Under the pieces are notes generated by a model. That model was not told where the DNA came from. It did no database searches and saw only the letters and a list, made by a program, of their open reading frames with translations. Made by a program: the position numbers and the translations under genes. A DNA stretch of 64,000 nt from Plectosphaerella cucumerina (taxonomy: Eukaryota; Ascomycota; Sordariomycetes; Glomerellales; Plectosphaerellaceae), in contig JAGPXD010000001.1 of assembly GCA_020746995.1 (NCBI GenBank), forward strand, positions 1,922,001-1,986,000, given 5' to 3'. Positions 9,901 through 19,453 of this stretch are shown piece by piece. How positions within the stretch are numbered: the first letter of the stretch is position 1; every line of letters starts with the position of its first letter.

Positions 9901-12900
9901 GACGTTGCACTCGATGACCTTGATGTCGTTGTCCTTGGCGATGAACTGGATGTTGAAGGGGCCGGTGACGTTGAGGGCAGCGCCGATCTTGCGCGTGGCC
10001 TCCTCAATCCTGGCAATGGTCTCAGGCTCCAGATCCTGGGGCGGCAGGATGAGAGTGGCGTCACCCGAGTGGACACCAGCGTTCTCGACGTGCTCAGAGA
10101 TGAAGTGTCCGACAACGACACCATCCTTGGCAACGGCGTCCATCTCGATCTCCTTGGCACCCTCGATGTACTTGGTGATAACAACGGGGTACTCGCGGGA
10201 GACGGACACGGCCTGCTCGAGGTAGTTCTCGAGATCCTGCTCCGAGTAGACCGTGTTCATCGCAGCGCCGGAGAGCACGTACGAGGGGCGCACAAGCACG
10301 GGGTACGTGATGTCGTTGCAGAACTTCTTGGCGTCCTCGAGGCTGCTGTTCTCCTTCCAGGCAGGCTGGTCGACGCCGATGGTGTCAAGCATGCGAGAGA
10401 ACTTGTAACGGTTCTCGGCGGTGTCGATCATCTCGGGAGAAGTTCCCAGGACGTTGATACCGGCACGGTACAGCGGCAGCGCGATGTTGTTCGGGGTCTG
10501 TCCGCCCATGGCGCCCAGAACACCGGTAGCGTTCTCGAGGGTGTAGATATCACAGACCGTCTCGAGGCTGATGTTCTCGAAGTAGAGCTCATCCGCTTCA
10601 TCGAAATCAGTGGATACCTTGAAATAAACGTTAGCAGATGGCATTAAGCGTGAAGGTCAGGGTCAGGATTTACGGTCTCAGGATTATAGTTAACCATGAT
10701 TGTCTTGTGGCCAGTCTCGCGAAGGGTGCGAATAGCACGGACAGAGCACCAGTCGAACTCGACGGAGGAACCGATGCGGTAGACACCGGAGCCGAGGACC
10801 ATCACGCCGTGGTCCTCGAACGAGACATCGCTCTCCGAAGCGTTGTAGGTGAGGTAGAGGTAGTTGGTGAAGGCAGGGAACTCGGCAGCGACAGTGTCGA
10901 TCTGCTTCACGAAGGGCATGATACCGGCGTCTTCGCGCATCTTGCGGACACCGATCTCGTTGGTGCTCCAGAAGTCGGCGAGCTGCAGGTCGGAGAATCC
11001 GAGCCTCTTGGCCTGCAGAAGCAGATCGGGGCGCTGAGAGACCTGTGCCGTGTTGAATGCGGTCATCTGCTTGGCGAAGTCGGACAGGCCCATGAGCTTG
11101 TTGAGGAACCACTTGTCAATCTTGGTGAGCTCCCAGATCTTATCGACAGTGTATCCCGAGTGCATGGCGTTGGCAATGGCGAAGAGACGCTGGTCAGAAG
11201 GCGTCTGCAGCTCATCGTCGAGCGACATGAGAGCCTTGGTCTTGCCGAAGCCAAGGTTGTGGAAGTCGATGGATCGGATCGCCTTCTGGATGGCCTCTTC
11301 GAAAGTGCGACCGATGCTCATGACCTCTCCAACACTCTTCATCGACGAGCCGAGCTGGGTCGACACGCGGGTGAACTTCTTCAGATCCCAGCGGGGCATC
11401 TTGACAACGACGTAATCCAGCGAGGGCTCGAAGCACGCGCAGGTGACCTTTGTGACGCTGTTGGCGATGTCCTTGAGGGGGATACCGAGGCCGAGCTTGG
11501 CGGCGATGAAGGCCAGGGGGTATCCGGTCGCCTTGGAAGCAAGCGCCGAAGACCTGGACAGACGGGCGTTGACCTCGATAATGCAGTACTCCTGCGAGAA
11601 GGGGTTGAGCGCATACTGAATGTTGCACTCACCCACCACACCCAGATGCCTGATGACGTTGACGGCCGTGGTCCTCAGCATGTTGTAGTCGGCATCGGAG
11701 AGGGTCTGGGAGGGAGCCACGACGATGGAATCGCCAGTGTGGATACCGAGAGGGTCGAAGTTCTCCATGTTGCAGACGGTGATACAGTTGTCCTGAGCAT
11801 CACGTACAACCTCGTACTCTATCTCCTTCCAGCCCTTCATGCTGCGCTCGATGAGCACCTGGGGGCTGGCGGCGAAGGCCTTGTTGCAGAGATCGAGCAG
11901 CTCGGCGTCGTCGTTGGCGAAGCCGCTGCCGAGACCACCGAGAGCGTAGGCGGCGCGGACGATGACGGGGTAGCCAATGTCCTTGACGACCCTCATGGCC
12001 TCCTCGACAGTGCTGGCGGAAGCCGACTTGGCGCACTTCTCGCCGATCGAGTCCATGCTGCGGGCGAAGAGCTCACGATCCTCGGTCGTGATGATGGTGT
12101 CAATCGGGGTACCGAGGACCTTAACGCCCAGCCCCTCGAACTCGTCCTTGAGCTGGATACCGACCTGCAGGGCGGTCTGGCCACCGAAGGTGACGTAGAT
12201 GGCATCGGGTCGCTCGTACTTGATGACCTTGCGAACGAACTCGGCGTTGACGGGCAGGAAGTACACCTTGTCGGCAAGACCCTTGGAGGTCTGGATGGTG
12301 GCGATGTTGGGGTTGATGAGGACGGTGTAGATGCCTTCCTCCTTCAGGGCCTTGATGGCCTGGCTACCAGAGTAGTCGAACTCGCCGGCCTGGCCGATGC
12401 TGAGACCACCGCTGCCGAGGACGAGGACCTTCTTGACAGAGACGCGGGGGTGAAGGCGGTTGTTCTCCTCGACGGTGCCGCCGGGGAAGCTGACGGGCTC
12501 GCCAAGAGCGGCGGGGTTCTCGGAGCAGTTGGAGATGGTCTGGATGAAGACGTCGAAGAGGTACTCGGTGTCGCGGGGGCCGGGTGTGCTCTCGGGGTGG
12601 AACTGAACACTGAAGTAGGGCTTGCTGTCGTGCATGATACCCTCGTTGCTGCCATCGTTGGCGTTGACGAACAGCTCCTTCCAGCCGTTGGAGAGCGAGC
12701 TAGAATCGACGGCGTAACCGTGGTTCTGCGAAGTGATGTGGCACTTTCCAGAGACCATGCTGGTGCAAGGGATGTTGTGGCCGCGGTTACCGAACTTCAT
12801 CTTGGTGGTGGTGGCGCCGGTGGCGCGAGCGAGGAGCTGGTGGCCCAGGCAGATACCGAAGACGGGGGTCTTGTTCTTCTCCATGGCGGCAGCAATGTTC

Positions 12901-13806
12901 TTCACGGTGACGTCGAGCACCGCAGGGTCACCGGGACCGTTGGAGATGAAGAGACCATCGTACTCATCGCCGGCGGCGCTGACAATGTCGTGGTTCCAGG
13001 GGCACACGAGGACCTCGACGCCGCGCTTGAGGAAGCAACGGAGCTGGTTGTACTTCATGCCGACGTCGACGCACAGGACGCGGAGCGTTCGGCCAGAAGA
13101 GTGCTTCTGGAGGGTGACTCCCGCGGGAGGCTTGTAGAGCTTGGGGGCCTTGATGGAGACTAGGAGTTGATGAGCAAAGGTGTTACTGAGCGAGGGAATC
13201 ACGAGTGGACTCACCCTCTGCTACGAGGTTCTTCTCATTCGGGTTGACCCATTCGACCGACTCGTACTCGACGTCGGGGGAGGTCGCGCCGCTAGCAAGG
13301 CTCTGCTGCGTCTGGAGGAGCAGACGGCCGAGCATGCTGCCCTCGGAGCGGATGCGCTTGGTCAGGGCGCGGGTGTCGACGCCGTAGACGGCGGGGACGC
13401 CCTGCTCCTTGAGCCAGGTGCCAAGCGAGGACTCGGCAAGGAAGTGCGAGTAGTCCTCACCGGCGTACGAGGCGACGACGAGACCGGCGATGTGGATCTG
13501 CGACGACTCAAAGTGGGCGGGAAGGTCGCCGAGGAGCTCGTCGACGGCATCGCGCGAGGGAACACCGTAGTTGCCGACGAGGGGGAAGGTGACGACCAGG
13601 ATCTGGCCCCGGTACGAGGGGTCCGTCACCGACTCTGGGTATCCCACCATGCCGGTCTGGAAGACCAGCTCGCCGGCAATGCTCTTCTCGGCACCGAAGC
13701 TGTAGCCATGGTAGACAGAGCCATCGGGCAGCTCAAGGCACATGTGAGGCTCGCCATCGGTGTTGGCGTTGCGGGCCGAGGCCGGCCTGAAGATCTTGCC
13801 CGCCAT
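6958..13806 (-). CDS. URA2: Multifunctional carbamoyl-phosphate synthase / aspartate carbamoyltransferase (URA2/pyrABCN type)
   Basis: This enzyme makes carbamoyl phosphate from glutamine, bicarbonate and ATP, and then carbamoyl aspartate: the first two steps of pyrimidine synthesis. Four exons (13215-13806, 10674-13159, 7069-10617, 6958-7014) with introns of 55, 56 and 54 nt encode 2227 residues, close to yeast Ura2 (2214). In order: a class I glutaminase domain (nucleophile in FGICLGHQLL near residue 301, His/Glu in QFHPES), two ATP-grasp CPSase halves, an MGS-like regulatory domain (LLSIGSYKDKKEML), an inactive dihydroorotase-like domain without the metal-binding HxH, and ATCase (FYEPSTRTSASFDAAMQRLGG, HPTQAFLDLFTI, HPLPRN). 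The last 18-codon exon supplies MRYGLYCRMALLALVMAP. UTP feedback on the CPSase part is known for the family. The start at 13806 matches the family better than the in-frame ATG at 13890. Confidence 0.97.
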
Positions 13807-14380
13807 GGTGGCTGGCTGGCGAAGAGGGGTTGTGGTGAGAGCTCGTGCGCGCTGGAAGCAGTACGGAGAAAAATGAGGAGCTTTCTTCAAATAGGTGGAG
13901 GAGGGGTGGTTTCGAGCTCCGAGTCGTCAGCGGGTGCTCTTTTTCGTGGGTTTTCAGAGCTTCCCAGCGATCATCTGCGGCCAGAGATCAGAGGGAAGTC
14001 AGCAAGAGGGGTCTAGGTGGTCATAGTGAGGAGAGGAGAGGAAGGAGGAGAGGAAACAAGAGAAGGCAGGCCAAAAACTTTTTTTTTGCGTCGTCGCTTT
14101 TCTGCCCTCTTGCCTGGGCCCCTCCATTAGCGGCAGTCGGTCCTGCTGCGGACGGTGGGATTGGTCAATCGGCGGGCGGTCGGTGACTCGAGGCCCACCG
14201 GGGCGTTGCCCGATTCAATCGCGGGCGATGCGCATTCGTCCCCTCGATCTGCAGCCGGGCTGGGAACGGCAGGCAGCCAATGGACGCTCGCGGGGCCCTG
14301 GCGGGGGACGAGGCGGCGGTGACTGGAATGCAGTGGGATGGAGGCGCAGTGCCCGGCTGAGCAGCCCGCTGTAGAGTGGC
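13807..14380. other. URA2 upstream region
   Basis: This holds the URA2 promoter and leader, with GA-rich stretches near 14010-14070 and a T8 run near 14083. No gene or recognised operator is visible. Confidence 0.4.
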
Positions 14381-14620
14381 CAGGGGCTTTCTATAAAATC
14401 GCATGACGTCTTGTGAGTGTCGCATGACAGCTGACCTAGTAGTTCTCCTTCCATCGATCAATCACCGCAGCAAGTCAATGGCTGCAGTAGGTCAATCACC
14501 GCAGCAGGTCAATCACCGCAGCAGGTCAATCACCGCAGCAGGTCAATCGCTGCAGTAGGTCAATCGACGCAGCAACATGCGACACTCGCGAGATGTCATG
14601 CGATTTTCCAAAAAGCCCTG
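14381..14620. mobile_element. hAT-like MITE, copy A (240 bp)
   Basis: The ends are inverted repeats of about 45 bp. The left end at 14381 reads caggggctttctataaaatc, continuing gcatgac; the right end finishes with gattttccaaaaagccctg at 14620. Both arms share AATCGCATGAC-x-TC-x-x-GxGAGTGTCGCATG. The interior is almost entirely a 17-bp tandem repeat. There is no coding capacity. No target duplication is clear around this copy. A second copy is at 43785-44047 in the opposite orientation and has 8-bp flanking duplications. Assignment to a hAT-related family rests on the CAGGG terminus and the 8-bp duplication of that other copy. Confidence 0.75.
14458..14576. repeat. Seven 17-bp tandem units inside MITE copy A
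   Basis: The unit is TCAATCACCGCAGCAGG. Seven consecutive units are present; three are identical or nearly so and the others differ mainly by C/T or G/A changes. Confidence 0.9.
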
Positions 14621-15512
14621 TCCAGGGCCTACCCATGCTGTGATGCTTCCAGACTCGAAATATCCACCAGTACCTCAACGCCAGCTTCAAGAGATTGACG
14701 GTTCTGATGCCGGGAGGCTGGTGTACAGACACCGGTAGCGTCTTCACTCATAGTGCCCACGGCGGCGTGAAACTGGATCTGAGCGGCGATGAGTCTCAGA
14801 GGGCGCCGAAGGTGGAACGGCACTGTTCGACTGTCGGCCCCGGACCTGAAGCCGTCAGACCCGGCATCGGAAATTTTTGGCATCCACAACACGCATCCGG
14901 GAACGTTGGTGCTCAATCGGAGAAGAGAAGGTTGTCCTTCAATCGGGATAAGAGTGTGGCTGACAATCAAAACGCTCTGCATGTTTTCAACAGACCCATC
15001 TCAGAAGCAAGCCGAGAGAGTTGGAGTTATGTTGACATCTGCACCGGGCAGTCAAAGCGTTGAAAGGCCGCTTTTCAGTCTTCCAATAGATGACCTTCTC
15101 CATGGGAACCCTTGGAGAGTCTAATACACGTCGAAGACTGCCGCAGGCAACCTCGGCTGGCTTTTGACGCTCCTCTAACGTACAAGACCTGCAGATTCGG
15201 GGCCTAACGGACCCAGGTATTGCCGTCGAGGATTCTCTTCTCTTCCCAAGCAGCCGGTGGCGTGTAGAGCCGAGAGGCGTAAGCAAGGCCGTATCTCGAG
15301 CCACCGGGCCGCCACACTGCAGACTCACATTTGTATACGGCCAGATGAGGTGGCTTTCGATGGCGTGGCCTGCCTAGAGATTATTCAAAATCACAAACCC
15401 CTTCCTGTATTCCACGAATCTTCGTAATCCTCTACGAATCGTAGTAGTAATTTACGAATCTTCCTGACAACCCTGCCTTACCTTAATCTTTTATTCCTTC
15501 CCTTCTACCGAA
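14621..15512. other. Gene-free stretch, possible old coding debris
   Basis: Two minus-strand open stretches (14629-14982 and 14987-15328) are each about 115 codons. They have ordinary amino-acid composition but no domain that I recognise. They may be remains of a decayed gene. The last 100 bp contain a cluster of ACGAATC motifs. Confidence 0.3.
15414..15463. repeat. Cluster of short palindromes around ACGAATC
   Basis: ACGAATCTTCGT at 15414-15425, CTACGAATCGTAG at 15432-15444 and a third TTACGAATCTTC shortly after form overlapping small palindromes. They lie 50-100 bp before the kinase-like start codon, so they could be binding sites or leader hairpins. Confidence 0.4.
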
Positions 15513-17094
15513 ATGACCCAGACTTTTGGCCAAGATGCCTTCATCAAGAAAGATCGTCGAGCCTTGTACGGCGAGGGTCAGCTTCTGGAGATCTGGGACG
15601 ACTTCAACGTGATACCCTTTGGTGTCACGGACTACCCTGCAAAGTTCCAGATCGACCCCTTCCGCTGGAGCTCCAAGAAGATCGGCGACAGATCCAGAAC
15701 TCAACTTGTCTTTGACCATCAACCCCGATGTGGCCATCCTCCATTGGTCCAAAGTCGGCAGGCAAGTCTCCGAATCGTGAGGCATCTGACCTCCCACAAG
15801 TATGACGAAGCCCAGCATCTCCTCTGTCAGGTTCTTGAACCACCACAAATTGCTGGACCCTTCATCCATATCCCGCCCAAGGGCTCACTCGTCGTGGCAA
15901 AGGTGTATGACGCGCTGTTTTACACCCCAGTAAGCGACTTCGGACACGAACGAATCGACACAGTCGCCGAGGCAGATCGTGAGATAGCCCACGAAGGCGC
16001 CGCCTACAGACATCTTTCCGAGATGTCGGACAAGGCAGCGCATCCAAAGTCTACCATCATACCCAGCTTACAGCTCAAGTTCTACGGGCTCTGGCACTTC
16101 GCCGCCAAGTCCCAGGATCCCGCCTTCGCCGGAAGCACTCGTTCTGTTCGTCTATTTCTCCTCGAGTATGTCGACGGTCTCTCTGTCGCCGAGATGTGCG
16201 GATTCAAAAACAACGACACTCTTGTCCCGCTAGACTCTAGCAGCCAACCTATTTCAGACCCCGATGCTGTCACCCTTCGTGACGTCGACAACACCCATGC
16301 CAACCTAGCTGATGGCCGGCTCTCTCACTTGGCAGCGCCGCATGTTCATCATCGACGCAGTCGTTGATGGTCTGGCAAAACAGGTGCACATGGGCGTTGA
16401 AGTCTTCCCCGACCGCTCGATCCGTCCCGATCAGATCATCGTCGAAGGTGGTTTTGATGCCGTGGCCAGCGCACAGCCCTACAATCCTAATGCGACTCCA
16501 AGGCCTCGTGTCGTAGTTGTCAACTACACACGAGCAATCACGGGAAAATACACTGCTTATGGATCACTCAGCAGGCAGAAGCTCCCCTTTCCATGTTCTC
16601 CTATCGACCGAGATAGTTCGAGACGAAGCCTCGTCTTACTGAGGGGATGGTGGCCGGCAAACCTGGACAAACTCTCTGACCAAGATGGAGCTGCCTTCTG
16701 GCCGGCATGGTTCAAACGAGCCTTCGACACGCCTCGATACATCCGCAGGGCCGAGGCGGAACCCATCCTCGAAGAGGAGGACAACAAGATTGAGCAAGTT
16801 TTGGCCGAAGAAGAGGAGAAGTTACCTGCGCGATACCGGCCGCGACGTATCCCCGCACCAGGTCCGCCAACTCTGGCGATAGGTATTGAACAACAACGCG
16901 AGAGAGAGCTGGCCAGATTGCAACGACAGGCAGCGGAGAGTAGCATTTTGGCCCAAAGTAGGCCTGGAGCCTCCGTGGCCGCCGATAAAGACACTGGTAT
17001 CTCACGATCTGGACGGCGTGACGCAGGAACCGAAGCTCCTGTCCCGGACATCAGAGGCCTCGAAATCTACGATATCAAGTCTACTGAAAACTAG
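15513..17094 (+). CDS. Kinase-like protein, possibly inactive
   Basis: Two frames join through a 52-nt intron at 16284-16335 (gtcgac...ttggcag), giving 509 residues. The arrangement follows fungal kinase-like proteins: a beta-rich N-terminal half with SLVVAKVYDALF at about residues 128-139, a hinge-like segment RSVRLFLLEYVDGLSVAEMC, then GLAKQVHMGVEVFPDRSIRP in the catalytic-loop position and PRVVVVNYTRAIT where the DFG-type Asp would lie. That Asp appears to be Asn, and the catalytic loop is not canonical, so activity is doubtful. The C-terminal 150 residues are charged and coiled-coil-like (ILEEEDNKIEQVLAEEEEK). The weak donor and the neighbouring MITE copies and gene debris suggest a fast-evolving accessory locus. 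It could instead be a decaying gene. Confidence 0.55.
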
Positions 17095-17125
17095 AAGAGT
17101 AGGCAGGGGGCTAAGGTTCCCCTCT

Positions 17126-17162
17126 ACGAAAGAAGCGAGGCTTTCGTGATGAGTCACGAAAG
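17126..17162. terminator. Alternative hairpins just after the kinase-like stop codon
   Basis: CTTTCGTGA (17141-17149) pairs perfectly with TCACGAAAG (17154-17162) across a TGAG loop. The same left arm can also pair with ACGAAAG at 17126-17132. The two hairpins exclude each other. They lie 32-68 bp after the stop, so a role in 3'-end formation is possible but unproven. Confidence 0.35.
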
Positions 17163-17260
17163 AGTTCCTTCTTTTCTGGATGTAGTTCCTCGCTGGCTAT
17201 AGCTTTATCTAGCTTGACTGTAAGTATACCGCGACAGACTCAAAGTATTAAATACTTCCG

Positions 17261-17469
17261 GTCGCTACAAGAAGGCTCGGATCAGCCAGTTCCTTGGACT
17301 CACTGAGGTGTTCGGTCAGCAGCACTTCTCTGGCGAAGAGATGGACGCGGGACGTCTGATGAGAGAGATGCACCGCGCTGGCGACGCCCTCGACCCCGAC
17401 TTCCCCGCGTCGCAAGTCGTTCTCTACCCGAAGCGCTTCCACTACAAGAGATGGCTCGATCACCAATAG
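17261..17469 (+). pseudogene. Fragment of an unrecognised coding sequence
   Basis: An open plus-strand frame without its own ATG reads GRYKKARISQFLGLTEVFG and continues through EEMDAGRLMREMHRAGDALD to a TAG at 17467-17469. The composition is that of real protein, and it ends at a stop as a C-terminal exon would. No upstream exon is evident. I read it as a gene remnant, unrelated in frame to the kinase-like gene before it. Confidence 0.4.
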
Positions 17470-17489
17470 AGAGGACTGGTGTAATAGAA

Positions 17490-17545
17490 CAAACCTACAG
17501 TAGCAGGTCAATCGACACAGTGGATTAACCAACACAGTAGATCCC
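17490..17545. repeat. Decayed third copy of the 17-bp MITE repeat
   Basis: AGCAGGTCAATCGACAC (17502-17518) is followed directly by AGTGGATTAACCAACAC (17519-17535) and AGTAG. The 17-bp period and the GGTCAATC core match the interior of the two MITE copies. The inverted termini are not recognisable. Confidence 0.6.
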
Positions 17546-17632
17546 GCCTATATCAACACCAAGGTCTCCTAACTTGTCGTTCAAAGAGTTAGAACAGTAT
17601 GGGTACCCTATACAAAACTCGAGCGGGCATGT

Positions 17633-17956
17633 GTGTGTGAGTGTTTTCAAATGGCTCGAAAGGCGAGGCAGATCCAAAAGGATATCGAAACACAGAAGGG
17701 AAAGCTGGGTCCCGATCATCCACCCTTGGAATTCGACCCCAAGACGCCCGGTCTAGCACTCACCACTGAGCTGGTCCAGACCGTGCTGGATGGTGACCTC
17801 AATGGCGGCCTCGGCTACCTCTACAACAACAGGTCAACAGAAAGACATCGGCTTCCACAACTTCCCTCGGATCGGACGGCCGCCCTCGAGTTCTTCACGG
17901 CAGCTTCTCCTGTCAGTATGTCAACCTTGCTCCGAAGCGGTCGAAAATCCTGGTAA
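17633..17956 (+). pseudogene. Short unrecognised ORF, possible gene remnant
   Basis: A 107-codon ORF. Residues 8-65 (ARKARQIQKDIETQKGKLG, then LEFDPKTPGLALTTELVQTV) look like genuine coding sequence, while the C-terminal part looks random. It probably continues the debris of the 17.2-17.5 kb region. Confidence 0.3.
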
Positions 17957-19453
17957 TGCGCGACATTCCATGGTCGGTGATGTGCGCATTCGTAGTTCAT
18001 CGGCACAAGGCGGTGAACCAGCCTTGTTATCGCCATGATGGGCAAGTGGCAGAGCAGCCTCGTCCCTCAAGAAGAGGGTGTCGAGCATCAGTGGCGGTGG
18101 CCCAGCCGCCAACCAAGAAAGGCCTGGTGTTGCCATGTTTCCTGCTGGCCATGAATCTTGGTTCCCCTCCTGGTCGCTAACCTGCCAGCCTGCCAATGAT
18201 CTCGTGCGCCAGCCCCCAACTGACTTGCATGCGTCCCCCACGTCCCCAGCGGTCTCTCACTGGCAGCAGCTGCATCAGCATTCTGAGGCGAGGTGGGTGC
18301 GGGTCACGCCCGTGGTCATTGTCGTTGCTCGAACGGGCTGCCTGCAGTTTCTCTCCCCCGACGGTCTCAGTCCAGCACCTTGGTTCCGACTCGATGCGGG
18401 CGCTCTGCTGCCGGTCAGTCGATGGCTTCTAATACGGGGAATGTGCTGACGCGGGGAGGCTTCGAGAAGAAAAGCAACTTGCATGAACCACGAACGAACA
18501 AAAAACAAATCCCCAGCGGTGGTGGCCCCCGGGTTGGCTGCTTTGATTGTGGTCATTTCGCAAGGACCAGGCCTGGAGACAGGACAACAGCAGAAATCGC
18601 CTGGCATCGGCTCCGCCATCCACTTTTTAGAGTCGGGAGCGTCCAGGGTTGGTGGCGCTAGCGATTCAGGTCATTTCTTGGAAGGCGCCCGCCTGTATCT
18701 GGTCCTTCCTGCCCTGCTGATCCCCTGTCTTTCCACCCCCGTGGCCTTATCGGAAGATGATGCAGCCATCGTCGCTGCCGCGTTGCATCGTGCGTCCTCA
18801 CCGCCAATTCGCAGGCGGCTGTTGCTGTCAGACTGACACTCGTACGGTGTACCACGCCCCCCAGTCGAGGTCCTGTCGTCTTCGAGTCGTCGGCATGCTG
18901 CGAGGCATCGCGCTGCAAGCGCGCCTCCCGATCCCGACCCGCCATCCTCTGCTCTCCGACTCCGAGACCAACAACCTGACAGACATACCTCTACAGGCAT
19001 CCCGGTTCGTCTGCTGGCCCTGGCTCTCTTGAGGCTGCACTTGCACTTGCACTGCACAACACCCACCTCTCCCTGCCCTGCCCATCGAGATCCAAATCTC
19101 ATCTTGCTTGTGCGACGCGCTGTGGTGGACTCTTGCTACCCCAAGTCTCGTCCGTCCATCTTCCGCCTCACTAGCTGCTCCACGGCTCGCGTCACTCCCC
19201 ACTGTCCAAGTGGCTCCTACTCCGACCTGTTTACAACACAGACCACGGCCCTGCGTCGAGGTTCAAAATCTTCAGCTGCCGTGCCGTGATTTTGCACTGT
19301 CTGCAGATCATCAAGCTGCAAGCAGACGACTTCTTCGCAGTCATCCTCCCCCGAGTGCTTCGACGGCTGTGCTTGCCCATGGCGCCGTGATCACCAGCAC
19401 ACACCCAGGCCACGGGCTGCACCACTCTCCCAGACCCGACAAGAGACGAAGCC
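17957..19453. other. YVC1 upstream region
   Basis: About 1.5 kb without a convincing gene. Short ORFs overlap in several frames. The last 700 bp are C/T-rich, as in long fungal leaders. Confidence 0.4.

Noticed and set aside
7138..13163. Very long plus-strand ORFs (497, 637 and 841 codons) opposite URA2
   Set aside because: They are exact antisense of URA2 exons, have Val/Asp/Gly/Leu-biased shadow composition and no domain. GC-ended codons on the real strand leave the opposite frame free of stops.
14629..15328. HET-domain gene fragment between URA2 and the kinase-like gene
   Set aside because: A few residues recall heterokaryon-incompatibility proteins, but no motif is convincing.
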